DNA of 37,647 nt from a virus: IMG/VR virus record IMGVR_UViG_3300011115_000890, positions 1 through 37,647 of that record, one strand, 5' to 3'. Numbering within the stretch: position 1 is the stretch's first letter; each line of letters starts with the position of its first letter. Under the pieces are notes generated by a model, which was not told the origin of the DNA, searched no databases, and worked only from the letters and a program-made list of their open reading frames with translations. A program made the position numbers and the translations under genes. Shown piece after piece: positions 16,014 to 22,631 of this stretch.

Positions 16014-16185
16014 AGAAAATCCAATCTTAATAATTTTGGCAATGGTTTTTATTGCTGGCTTTTTTATTCTCTTTTCGCTTTGCGTTTACGAATTTAAGCG
16101 TGAAGAGTTATCGGAACAAGACTACTACAACAAATTCTGCACGAAATACTATGATGTTTCTTGCGATAACATTAAAATAAAATAA
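16006..16185 (+). CDS. Small single-pass membrane protein
   Basis: A 59-residue protein, MFKENPILIILAMVFIAGF, with one transmembrane segment (about residues 6-28) and a charged C-terminus containing two Cys (SEQDYYNKFCTKYYDVSCDN). I chose the ATG at 16006 over an earlier in-frame one because AGGAGG lies 4 bases before it. It overlaps the preceding gene by 8 bases. Confidence 0.6.
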   Translation: MFKENPILIILAMVFIAGFFILFSLCVYEFKREELSEQDYYNKFCTKYYDVSCDNIKIK

Positions 16186-16187
16186 CT

Positions 16188-16487
16188 ATGAAAATATCTC
16201 CAAACAATAAAAAATTACTAAAGGTTTTTTTAGCTATCTTAGCCGTTTTATTCGCTTTATATGTCTTTGACTTGCTAAAGTATAAAACACGCTTCCAAGA
16301 GCTTAAAAACGATGAAATAATTGAACTTGAAATCCAAGTCGAGAATTTGCAAAACAAAGTCGATGAAATAACGGGTCAATTATCGCATAACGAGAACGCA
16401 ATTAAAAATGCAGATATGGAGCTTAATTTATGCCGTGCAAAATGTAAAACTTGCACTTATCATTTATCAGGAAATTACGAAAATTAA
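16188..16487 (+). CDS. Membrane-anchored coiled-coil protein
   Basis: The 99-residue product has an N-terminal transmembrane segment (about residues 11-30, LKVFLAILAVLFALYVFDLL), a coiled coil (about 40-75, ELEIQVENLQNKVDEITGQL) and a Cys-rich end (CRAKCKTC). The layout resembles an inner-membrane spanin or a superinfection-exclusion protein, but it lies in the early unit, far from the lysis genes. No family is recognised. Confidence 0.6.
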   Translation: MKISPNNKKLLKVFLAILAVLFALYVFDLLKYKTRFQELKNDEIIELEIQVENLQNKVDEITGQLSHNENAIKNADMELNLCRAKCKTCTYHLSGNYEN

Positions 16488-16492
16488 AACTT

Positions 16493-16651
16493 ATGACAAA
16501 AGAAACAAAATTTACAATTATAATAACATTTTTATTCTTTTTTTTAGTTTTTCTTGCTCTGGGAGGCTATAAATTTCCAAAATGGATAAACTATGTGTTT
16601 GATTGCTCGTCGAAAATCGAAGAGCAAATTATAAAAAATGTCAAAAATTAA
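16493..16651 (+). CDS. Small single-pass membrane protein
   Basis: A 52-residue protein, MTKETKFTIIITFLFFFLVF, with a strongly hydrophobic segment (about residues 7-24) and a charged C-terminus. I chose the ATG at 16493 because AAAACTT directly precedes it, as for the next gene, rather than an in-frame ATG inside the upstream gene. No family is recognised. Confidence 0.5.
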   Translation: MTKETKFTIIITFLFFFLVFLALGGYKFPKWINYVFDCSSKIEEQIIKNVKN

Positions 16652-16663
16652 AACTTAAAACTT

Positions 16664-16828
16664 ATGGAACAACTATTTTTAACAATAATTGTATTACTAA
16701 TCAGCATTGCGATTATCTTTACTAATCCAATACTTGGCGGGCTTATTATTCTTGCTTTTTTAGTGCTTACTGTAATCCCAATTTTGGTTGAACAAATAAA
16801 GGAAATTAAAAACAATATTGACAACTAA
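16664..16828 (+). CDS. Small two-pass membrane protein
   Basis: A 54-residue, almost entirely hydrophobic protein with two likely transmembrane segments (about residues 4-20 and 25-43) and a charged end, EIKNNIDN. It has AAACTTAAAACTT before the ATG. Its final codons (ATT GAC AAC TAA) form part of the TTGACA -35 element of the next promoter. It could be a holin-like or exclusion protein. Confidence 0.5.
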   Translation: MEQLFLTIIVLLISIAIIFTNPILGGLIILAFLVLTVIPILVEQIKEIKNNIDN

Positions 16829-16845
16829 AAAATAGGGATTAGATT
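16818..16845 (+). promoter_or_regulatory. Candidate promoter for the structured leader RNA
   Basis: TTGACA (16818-16823) is followed after 16 bases by TAGATT (16840-16845). The -10 matches 4 of 6. It shares TTGACAACTAA with the promoters at 22920 and 25000, and its position just before the structured region supports it. Confidence 0.45.
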
Positions 16846-17051
16846 GATTACAAATTTTTCATAGAATTTTAAGTTAAGGAGGGGCGAATATCCACGACCT
16901 CAAGCGTTTTCGCCCCTTCACTCTCTTATTCTCTTAATGTCCCCCGTTTGGGTGGTTGCTACATTAAGAGAATTGGATAGTGAAAAGCCGAAGCGGTTCG
17001 ATAAGATACAACTGCGACAAACGAAGTAAATTAGCGGAGAAATCCAGCTAA

Positions 17052-17086
17052 CAGTCGCAAGACTGCTATCCTTTTATTTATATTTT
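17052..17086 (+). terminator. Candidate attenuator terminator
   Basis: The hairpin CAGTC-GCAA-GACTG (17052-17065), closed by a GNRA tetraloop, is followed 6 bases later by a T-rich tract (TTTTATTTATATTTT). Its 5' arm overlaps GTCGCA (17054-17059), which can instead pair with 17013-17018, so the two structures exclude each other. The delay before the T-tract weakens it as a terminator. Confidence 0.35.
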
Positions 17087-17162
17087 AAACAAAACTCACC
17101 TCGCTCATGAGTTTAAAATTCTAAATCTGGTGGATCAGGTTTATATTTTATGGGGTCAAGAA

Positions 17163-17196
17163 TCCACGCTTGACCTCGCCAAAATCAAAGCGTGGA
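17163..17196 (+). promoter_or_regulatory. Hairpin masking a ribosome binding site
   Basis: A perfect 9-bp stem, TCCACGCTT (17163-17171) with AAGCGTGGA (17188-17196), encloses a 16-base loop. The GGAG used by the ATG at 17200 lies at 17194-17197, mostly inside the 3' arm, so the folded RNA would hide it. Confidence 0.6.
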
Positions 17197-17199
17197 GTT

Positions 17200-17373
17200 A
17201 TGAAAACAACAAACATATTGCAAATAAATTTATCAACAACGGGTTTTTGGATTCGATTATTTAATCGGGGATTTGCAATAACTTGCATGTCAAAGCCATT
17301 ATTTTTCCTGAGACAAAATCCGAGCAAGCATTTAAAAATCGGCAATTGTTATATTTATTTTTTAAGGGGCTAA
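17200..17373 (+). CDS. Small conserved phage protein (WIRLF-RG type)
   Basis: A 57-residue protein with GFWIRLFNRGFAI (about residues 15-27), then PLFFLRQNP and KHLKIGNCYIYFL. The sequence resembles a widespread small phage family I recall, with W-I-R-L-F-G-x-G, then PLLFSER, then IG-x-W-x-I-x-x-L, of unknown function. I chose this ATG over one 30 bases upstream because GGAG precedes it closely. Translation is likely gated by the hairpin over that site. The stop is 1 base before the next start. Confidence 0.6.
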   Translation: MKTTNILQINLSTTGFWIRLFNRGFAITCMSKPLFFLRQNPSKHLKIGNCYIYFLRG

Positions 17374-17374
17374 C

Positions 17375-17824
17375 ATGACAAAATCATTAGAACAAATTCA
17401 ACAAGAAAATCGTAAATTTATACTTGAAGCAATTCATGGCTGTAGCTATGATGAGGCTTTAAAAAAAGAGTTAGGCGTTGGCTGTAAAGTTAAAATTAAA
17501 AAAATTATGTCAAGTCAGGATTTTAACGAAGAAATATTCGTTATCGATGATTATTGCGATTTTTCTACTGAGAATTTATTTCGCACAATTGACTCGCATC
17601 ATCATAATAAAATAACCGAAATCATCGGTAAACCCCTTACGCTTTCTAGGGTGCTTTTGGCTTTACCAAGTGAATTATATTATTACAAAAGTGGCAATTT
17701 GTTATATATAACAAAACCAAACCAAAATCCAAAAGAGCAAATACCTTGTGAATTAAAAAAAGAAACACTCGAAGAGCAAACCGAAGAGACTCAAAGAGCA
17801 ATTAACAGATTATTTAACAATTAA
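17375..17824 (+). CDS. Conserved phage hypothetical protein
   Basis: The 149-residue protein begins with LEQIQQENRKFILEAIHG-SYDEALKKELGVG and contains EIIGKPLTLSRVLLAL near residues 86-101. I have seen the combination of an IHGC-YEEAL N-terminus and a GKPLTL-RVL-AL helix in many Caudoviricetes proteins of unknown function. GGGGC lies upstream of the start. The C-terminal part is acidic and probably disordered (LEEQTEETQRAI). Confidence 0.6.
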   Translation: MTKSLEQIQQENRKFILEAIHGCSYDEALKKELGVGCKVKIKKIMSSQDFNEEIFVIDDYCDFSTENLFRTIDSHHHNKITEIIGKPLTLSRVLLALPSELYYYKSGNLLYITKPNQNPKEQIPCELKKETLEEQTEETQRAINRLFNN

Positions 17825-17833
17825 CAAAAATAT

Positions 17834-18079
17834 ATGAAATATCCAGCAATAATAAAAAAAGAAAAAGACGGTAAATATAGCGTATCATTCCCCGACTTTA
17901 AAGGCGGTAAATTTGGCGTATGCGTAAGTTGTGGCGATACATTAGAGGAAGCTAAAAAGAATGCAGAAGAGGCTTTAGGGCTTCATGTTCAAGGCTTGCG
18001 TGAAGATGGCGAAAAATTACCAACTCCATCAATCGCAATTAATATTAAAGTATATAAGTTTATCTTTTCTGAATTATAA
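17834..18079 (+). CDS. HicB-like antitoxin-type protein, orphan
   Basis: The 81-residue protein, MKYPAIIKKEKDGKYSVSFPDFKGG, then GDTLEEAKKNAEEALGLHVQGL, has the partial RNase H fold typical of HicB antitoxins (SFPD, G-T-EEA-NAEEAL). No HicA toxin gene (a basic protein of about 60 residues) lies beside it, so it could be an anti-toxin acting on a host HicA or a stand-alone regulator. There is no DNA-binding domain after the HicB core. Its last residues, KFIFSEL, come from a duplicated piece of the next gene. Confidence 0.7.
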   Translation: MKYPAIIKKEKDGKYSVSFPDFKGGKFGVCVSCGDTLEEAKKNAEEALGLHVQGLREDGEKLPTPSIAINIKVYKFIFSEL

Positions 18080-18198
18080 ATATCGAAAGCAAATAAAACT
18101 ATGACAAATATAGAAATTATAGCTTGGATAACAACTTATATTATTTTATTTTCTATGCTTATCTTTTCTGAATTAGAAACATCGAAAGCAAATAAAGA
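18060..18198 (+). repeat. Imperfect 38-bp direct duplication, 99-bp period
   Basis: The stretch TTATCTTTTCTGAATTA followed by AAA/ACATCGAAAGCAAATAAA-type sequence occurs at 18060-18096 and again at 18159-18195 with two or three differences. In the first copy TAA replaces GAA right after SEL, ending the HicB-like frame; in the second copy the frame reads on as SELETSKANK in the membrane protein. Confidence 0.8.
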
Positions 18199-18268
18199 AA
18201 GAGAAAAAATTTGGCAAAAAATAAACCAAGAATCGCTACAAGAAATTAACAAAGCGTTTGACAAATAA
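18101..18268 (+). CDS. Small single-pass membrane protein
   Basis: A 55-residue protein with one transmembrane segment (about residues 5-24, EIIAWITTYIILFSMLIFSE) and a charged cytosolic tail. The tail from IFSELETSKANK is duplicated at the end of the upstream HicB-like gene. Its last codons, GCG TTT GAC AAA TAA, overlap the next promoter's TTGACA. AAATAAAACT before the ATG resembles the leaders of neighbouring genes. No family is recognised. Confidence 0.5.
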   Translation: MTNIEIIAWITTYIILFSMLIFSELETSKANKEREKIWQKINQESLQEINKAFDK

Positions 18269-18285
18269 AAATTAATAAGTATTAT
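18258..18285 (+). promoter_or_regulatory. Promoter for the replication genes
   Basis: TTGACA (18258-18263), a 16-base spacer and TATTAT (18280-18285) match the sigma-70 consensus well. It overlaps the stop codon of the preceding gene. It would feed the initiator and helicase genes, and it makes the ATG at 18284 an unlikely start. Confidence 0.6.
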
Positions 18286-18322
18286 GAAAGGGCATTTTAT
18301 GCAAAAACAGGTAGGTTCAACA

Positions 18323-18508
18323 ATGATAAATCAAGAAATACAAGACAAAGCAAGCAAGAAAATAGCCGAAACTCTAGAATTATTAGAGATGGCGGGCTAT
18401 GATAAAAAACATATTGATGTTATTCGCAAAGCTATGTGGAGTCTTTTTGATTTTTCAATTTTAATAAACAAGGTAGGTTCAAATGACAACTCAAACACAA
18501 CAAGATAA
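18323..18508 (+). CDS. Small helical protein upstream of the initiator
   Basis: A 61-residue protein, MINQEIQDKASKKIAETLEL then GYDKKHIDVIRKAMWSLFDF. I chose the ATG at 18323 because AGGTAGGTTCAA lies directly before it, and the same sequence precedes the next gene's start at 18483. It overlaps the initiator gene by 26 bases. A role in replication is suggested only by the neighbours. Confidence 0.6.
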   Translation: MINQEIQDKASKKIAETLELLEMAGYDKKHIDVIRKAMWSLFDFSILINKVGSNDNSNTTR

Positions 18509-19208
18509 ATTTATATATTTTCCAATATATTTAACTGATTATGTATCGGATTCAAGAAAATTAACAATGCTTCAAAGAGGAGCATTAATTGATTTATCGG
18601 TATTATATTTTCAAGAAGATTTAAAAATTAATTACACAAAAGAGCAAATTTATAGACTTGTTTTTGCATTTTCAAAGGAGGAGCAGGAAGCTATTGATTT
18701 TATTCTAGAAAATTATTTTACTCAAAGCGAAAATAAACCTGTAGGTTTTTATTGGGTTTCTAGTCGATTAAATCAATTAGGCGATAAGATATTGAAACGA
18801 TTGAACTCAAGCAGGGAAAATGGAAAAAAAGGAGGCAGAGGTAAGAAAAAAGAAAATAAACCTGTGGGTTTAAATCCGCTTAACCTAGACCAAAACCTAG
18901 ATGAAAACATACTAAATGAAACTAAACTAAATGAAACTAAAACTAAACCTAAATCTAAATTATTTATTAAACCAACAATTGATGAAATTAAAAATTATTG
19001 CTTAGAAAGAAAAAATAATGTTAATGCAGAATCATTTAGCGATTATTACGAAGCAAGAGGGTGGAAACTAAAAGGTATTCAAATGAAAGATTGGAAAGCG
19101 TGTGTAAGAACTTGGGAAGGTAATGATTACAAACCTAAGCAAAATAACTTCACAAACAATGATAGACCTAGTTTTTACGATACATATCAACACATTTTAA
19201 ATAAATAA
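18483..19208 (+). CDS. Replication initiator, DUF1376-type (O/DnaD-like role)
   Basis: The 241-residue protein starts with a winged-helix-like domain of the DUF1376 type (FIYFPIYLTDYVSDSRKLTMLQRGALIDLSVLYF, about residues 10-43; then a KKGGRGKKKE linker at about 115-125). It ends with a replisome-organiser C-terminal motif (PTIDEIKNYCLER, FSDYYEARGWKLKG, MKDWKACVRTWE). Such proteins bind the phage origin and bring in the helicase, whose gene begins 1 base later. The linker carries the repeated LNETK. An origin may lie within or near this gene. Confidence 0.75.
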   Translation: MTTQTQQDKFIYFPIYLTDYVSDSRKLTMLQRGALIDLSVLYFQEDLKINYTKEQIYRLVFAFSKEEQEAIDFILENYFTQSENKPVGFYWVSSRLNQLGDKILKRLNSSRENGKKGGRGKKKENKPVGLNPLNLDQNLDENILNETKLNETKTKPKSKLFIKPTIDEIKNYCLERKNNVNAESFSDYYEARGWKLKGIQMKDWKACVRTWEGNDYKPKQNNFTNNDRPSFYDTYQHILNK

Positions 19209-19209
19209 C

Positions 19210-20520
19210 ATGGAACAAGAAAATTTCAATCAAGAGTTAGAAGAAGCATTAATCGGCAATATTCTAGCAAATAACATGAATTTGTTAAAATCACCAAACT
19301 TAGAACCTAAGCATTTTTATTTCACTGACTACAAATTGATTTTTGAGGAAGCTATCAAAAGAATCGGTGCGGGTGAAGTTGTTGATTTTAGAATCATTAC
19401 AACATTTCTAAAAAACAATAGCATTAACACAAGCATCATCAAAGATTTAATGAAAGCTACCGCAGGAATTTGTGATATGGAGTCTTATTCAAACGAAATT
19501 ATAAGATTATGGCAAATAAGAGAGCTAAAAAATATTTTAAATCTTATCATAAACGAAAATGGAAGCGATTTTGATGCTATTAAAACAAAATTAGAGGGAG
19601 AGATAGCCGACATATCAATAAATATGTCTAAACAGCCTAAAAAGATTGACAAAATTATTGATGATGTTTTATCAGTTCACCAAAAGGAATTAGTATTTAC
19701 TGGATTTGAAAAATTAGATATTTTAACTGGTGGCTTTGAATTAGGAAATCTTGTAATAGTCGGGGGAAGACCATCAAGCGGTAAAACTACATTTTGTCTT
19801 AACTTTGCTAAAAATGTTTCTCTAAATCATGGAGTTTTGTTTTTTTCAATGGAAGTTTCCGACAAAAGCTTGGCGAGAAAGTTTTTAAATGAAACAACTG
19901 GTGTAAGTGCCTACAGGTTAAAAATTGGAGCAATATCAGAAGGCGATTCAATGGCTATAGAAAATAATCGACACACTTGGAAGAATTACAATTTGATAAT
20001 CGACCAAGAGAACGGCATTAATCTTTTAACGATTAGAAGCAAGATTAAACGAGCATTGCTTAAAACTGACATCAAAATGGTTTGTATTGACTATTTACAA
20101 CTTATCGCAAGTTCGGGTAAAGAATATTCAAGAGAACAACAAATATCAAGAATTTCCGAGGGCTTAAAGAAAATAGCAAAAGATTTCAATATTGTTGTTG
20201 TTGCATTATCGCAACTTTCACGGGCTGGAGATTCAAGAGAAAATAAAAGACCAATCTTAAGCGATTTAAGAGACTCAGGAGCTATAGAACAAAATGCGGA
20301 CATTGTAATGTTTACGCATAGAGAAGAGTATTTTTTAGAGCGTGAAAAAGTTCCAGAACACTCAAAGCATTATGAAGATTGGCTTAAATGCTACAATAAT
20401 GTAAAAGGATTAGCTGATATAATTGTTTCTAAGAATCGTGAAGGCGAATGCGGTGATATTAAATTTAGATTTAATGGTAAACAATCACAATTTTTGGAGG
20501 TTAAAAATGATTCATATTAA
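19210..20520 (+). CDS. dnaB: Replicative DNA helicase, DnaB family
   Basis: The 436-residue protein has the N-terminal DnaB helical domain (EEALIGNILANN, ITTFLKN) and a RecA-like C-domain with Walker A GGRPSSGKTTF (about 184-194), H/E-type FFSMEVS (about 213), Walker B VCIDYLQL (about 290-297), SQLSR (about 335), and the terminal SDLRDSGAIEQNAD with FTHREEYF. It unwinds DNA at the fork. With no phage polymerase or primase visible, it must work with host DnaG and Pol III. It overlaps the next gene by 14 bases. Confidence 0.95.
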   Translation: MEQENFNQELEEALIGNILANNMNLLKSPNLEPKHFYFTDYKLIFEEAIKRIGAGEVVDFRIITTFLKNNSINTSIIKDLMKATAGICDMESYSNEIIRLWQIRELKNILNLIINENGSDFDAIKTKLEGEIADISINMSKQPKKIDKIIDDVLSVHQKELVFTGFEKLDILTGGFELGNLVIVGGRPSSGKTTFCLNFAKNVSLNHGVLFFSMEVSDKSLARKFLNETTGVSAYRLKIGAISEGDSMAIENNRHTWKNYNLIIDQENGINLLTIRSKIKRALLKTDIKMVCIDYLQLIASSGKEYSREQQISRISEGLKKIAKDFNIVVVALSQLSRAGDSRENKRPILSDLRDSGAIEQNADIVMFTHREEYFLEREKVPEHSKHYEDWLKCYNNVKGLADIIVSKNREGECGDIKFRFNGKQSQFLEVKNDSY

Positions 20521-20731
20521 AACTATACTTGCAAAAACTATTGAAAATGCAAGTAATGCAAAATTCTATCATCACAATCGAGATATTTTTATCAAATATT
20601 TCGACAGCATTAAACAATATCAATCATTGATTGAAGATGGCAATTTCAAGAAAATGAATGATATTATCAAAGAAAAGACCGATTTTACTTTTGATAAAGT
20701 GGAAGAGGTTGTTAATAACTTAAATAAATAA
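20507..20731 (+). CDS. Small helical protein after the helicase gene
   Basis: A 74-residue protein, MIHIKTILAKTIENASNAKF, then KYFDSIKQYQSLIEDGNFKK. The ATG at 20507 is preceded by GGAGG at 7 bases, which decides the start. It overlaps dnaB by 14 bases, so it is co-translated. No family is recognised; a helicase-loading or replication accessory role is possible from context alone. Confidence 0.6.
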   Translation: MIHIKTILAKTIENASNAKFYHHNRDIFIKYFDSIKQYQSLIEDGNFKKMNDIIKEKTDFTFDKVEEVVNNLNK

Positions 20732-20735
20732 AGCT

Positions 20736-20954
20736 ATGGACTATGAAGAATTAAAAAAACAAATTTTTGATAAAATATATAACGATTGTCCCAAAGATTT
20801 TTATTTTGAAGATGAATTAATAACAGAATATCGAGATGTTGCGGGACATTATTATAGAGTTTTTGCTACTAAAAATAAAAATGAAACAATATTGACAAGA
20901 CAATATTTAGGTTCAAATTACTTTAGTGCAACATTAACCAAATTATTAACTTAA
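20736..20954 (+). CDS. Hypothetical protein
   Basis: A 72-residue acidic protein (MDYEELKKQIFDKIYNDCP, DVAGHYYRVFATKNKNETI, LTRQYLGSNYF) with an N-terminal helix followed by likely beta strands. It starts 4 bases after the previous stop. No family is recognised. Confidence 0.6.
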   Translation: MDYEELKKQIFDKIYNDCPKDFYFEDELITEYRDVAGHYYRVFATKNKNETILTRQYLGSNYFSATLTKLLT

Positions 20955-20969
20955 ACAATAAGGAGAACT

Positions 20970-21368
20970 ATGGAAAAAAAATATTACTACGATTGCCCGA
21001 TTCAAGCACTTTATATGACGAGAGAGTTTGATGTTAAGTTTTTTACAAAAGGACATTTAAATATAGAAAGTGATTTTTTAGAAATGGAATTAGGTTATCA
21101 TTTAAATATCAGAGATATTTACGGTAAATTGGCGAATGACCATACAAAAATCTATGTCGCACCAGAATCAGAACATATTTTTGAACCAAAAGAGGGTGAT
21201 ATTGGAATTTGTGATAAACTATTGATAACTGTTAAATTTGACATTAAAGATTGGGTTCCATCAAAAATGTTAAAGAAAGAAACTTATTATGAGATTAAAG
21301 AGACTTTATTTGTTGAAACTGTTTATCGAGACGGTAAACATTTTTTCAATCCAAAGGAGGAAAATTAA
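20970..21368 (+). CDS. Hypothetical phage protein
   Basis: A 132-residue protein, MEKKYYYDCPIQALYMTREF, then DHTKIYVAPESEHIFEPKEGD. AAGGAG lies 5 bases before the start. The mixed alpha/beta pattern and the sequence IYVAPESEHIFEPKEGDIG suggest a compact beta-rich domain, known to me only as an uncharacterised phage protein. The AGGAGG of the next gene overlaps its last codons. Confidence 0.6.
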   Translation: MEKKYYYDCPIQALYMTREFDVKFFTKGHLNIESDFLEMELGYHLNIRDIYGKLANDHTKIYVAPESEHIFEPKEGDIGICDKLLITVKFDIKDWVPSKMLKKETYYEIKETLFVETVYRDGKHFFNPKEEN

Positions 21369-21369
21369 T

Positions 21370-21798
21370 ATGACTAAAACAACATCTTACGAAATTTCAA
21401 AAAAACTAAAAGAAGCGGGGTTTGAGGCTGAAACTGAATACTATTGGCACACGATTAATGATAAAATCGAATTGCTTCATGTAGCAAGAGCTGGGCTTGG
21501 CGATATTAAAGCTTACGACCTCGAAACGCTACTTGATGCTTTGCCTGATTCTATTATTCGAGAGTATAAAAGCAAAAATGACGGAACAGTCAAAAAATTC
21601 AAAGAAAGGTTAATAATTGAGAAAAGCGAAATTCGCTATTCTTGCGATGATATAGAAAATGCCGATGATGCAAATCGTTATTATCAAGAATATGGATATA
21701 TGCAAGATATTACCATATTTAAGAAATTTAACGATAAATCACTAGCAGATACCGCTGGCAAAATGTGGCTAATGTTGAAAGAAAAGGGGATAGTATGA
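21370..21798 (+). CDS. Hypothetical phage protein
   Basis: A 142-residue protein, MTKTTSYEISKKLKEAGFEAE, containing YDLETLLDALPDSI (about residues 54-67) and ending in AGKMWLMLKEKGIV. The pattern of YEISK-LKEAGF, a W, then AYDLETLL-ALP and A-MWL-LK-KG is a common one in small phage proteins of unknown function. The start at 21370 follows AAAGGAGG. Its stop overlaps the next start (ATGA). Confidence 0.65.
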   Translation: MTKTTSYEISKKLKEAGFEAETEYYWHTINDKIELLHVARAGLGDIKAYDLETLLDALPDSIIREYKSKNDGTVKKFKERLIIEKSEIRYSCDDIENADDANRYYQEYGYMQDITIFKKFNDKSLADTAGKMWLMLKEKGIV

Positions 21799-22256
21799 AA
21801 TATATATCAGATGCTAACCTAATAAAAATCACTATATTTCCTTATTTTTTAGGCACATTGGCTTTAGAAGGTATTAAGGTTAAAACTAGTGAGTTTTTTC
21901 AGTTATGCAAAGATTGTTATATTGATATTTTATCTGAATACGGCAAAGAGGAAAGATTATATCGAATTACTAAGCGGTTAAATAAATTGACTTGCGAAGC
22001 AATAAAAGAAATCATGAATAAGCAAACTAGCGAAGTAAACACGCATAAAGCAATATTAATTATTAACACAATTGCACAAATGGCGATTGACAACAAAATA
22101 ATTGATATTGACATGGAAAAGAAAATAGCAAGTTTGTTAGAGCCGTTTCAAGAAATTGAAGCAAGAATGGATATGAGCGATGAGGATTGGCTAGCGTTGA
22201 AAAACTCGGCTGATAAGCAAGCTAAGAAAATTTATGAAATATTTTATAAGGAGTAA
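21795..22256 (+). CDS. Hypothetical helical protein
   Basis: A 153-residue, mainly alpha-helical protein (MKYISDANLIKITIFPYFLG, RITKRLNKLTCEAIKEIMNK, DMSDEDWLALKNSADKQAKK). AAAGGGG lies 5 bases upstream and the start shares ATGA with the upstream stop, which decides it over an earlier ATG. No membrane segment is convincing. No family is recognised. Confidence 0.6.
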   Translation: MKYISDANLIKITIFPYFLGTLALEGIKVKTSEFFQLCKDCYIDILSEYGKEERLYRITKRLNKLTCEAIKEIMNKQTSEVNTHKAILIINTIAQMAIDNKIIDIDMEKKIASLLEPFQEIEARMDMSDEDWLALKNSADKQAKKIYEIFYKE

Positions 22257-22257
22257 T

Positions 22258-22323
22258 ATGCTAACAATTACTATAATTTACTGTGCAATCTTAGCATTAG
22301 GCATTATTGCAACAACCCTATGA
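22258..22323 (+). CDS. Tiny membrane peptide
   Basis: A 21-codon frame, MLTITIIYCAILALGIIATTL, is wholly hydrophobic. AAGGAG precedes its ATG and its stop overlaps the start of the receiver-domain gene (ATGA). It may be a functional micropeptide or mainly a device for translational coupling. Confidence 0.4.
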   Translation: MLTITIIYCAILALGIIATTL

Positions 22324-22631
22324 ACATCTTAATAATCGAAGATTGCCGAGTTATGACCTTTTTGTGGAAGTTACAAGCTAAAGAAGCAGGACATATAACA
22401 ACTTGTTGCGAATATAAGCATGAGGCACTCGAATTATTAAAAAACAATAATTATGACCTAATTATACTCGATAATAATTTAAACGGTGAATTAGGCACAG
22501 AAATTGCGAAAGATATTAAAGACATTACTAAAACTAAAATAATATTATCAAGTGCCGATGATAACCTTGTTGGCAATGAATTTATTGATGATGTTATTTC
22601 AAAAAAACAACTTAATTTTAAACAACTATGA
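22320..22631 (+). CDS. CheY-like response regulator receiver domain
   Basis: The 103-residue protein is a stand-alone receiver domain. The acidic pair E7-D8 follows a beta strand (NILIIED), the phosphoacceptor Asp is D51 (YDLIILDNNLNG), the Ser switch is S77/S78 (KIILSSADD), and the conserved Lys is K95 (DDVISKKQL). It is shorter than CheY (about 129), mainly after the switch Ser. No histidine kinase or output domain is nearby, so it would take phosphate from a host kinase or mimic a host regulator. It is coupled to both neighbours by ATGA overlaps. Confidence 0.8.
   Translation: MNILIIEDCRVMTFLWKLQAKEAGHITTCCEYKHEALELLKNNNYDLIILDNNLNGELGTEIAKDIKDITKTKIILSSADDNLVGNEFIDDVISKKQLNFKQL

Larger units (their letters stand above)
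16850..17199 (+). ncRNA. Structured leader RNA with several hairpins
   Basis: About 350 bases without a long gene but dense in stems. Stem 1 pairs GGAGGGGCGAA (16878-16888) with TTCGCCCCTTC (16909-16919). Stem 2 pairs 16928-16940 with 16961-16973, a perfect 13 bp, with an outer stem 16917-16922/16979-16984 that competes with stem 1. A small hairpin lies at 16987-16999. Stem 3 pairs TGCGAC (17013-17018) with GTCGCA (17054-17059) and encloses TTAGCGGA-GAAA-TCC-a-GCTAA. Further hairpins are at 17052-17065 and 17092-17114, and the last covers the next ribosome binding site. Probably a cis-acting leader; a trans-acting RNA is possible. Confidence 0.55.

Noticed and set aside
16995-17070. Group I intron core in the leader region, suggested by GATAAGATACAACTG and AAGACTG
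   Set aside because: The P, Q, R and S core elements cannot be laid out together, and no interrupted gene flanks the region.
18284-18322. ATG at 18284 as the start of the gene before the initiator
   Set aside because: It overlaps the -10 element of the promoter at 18258, and the ATG at 18323 carries the same AGGTAGGTTCAA upstream sequence as the next gene.
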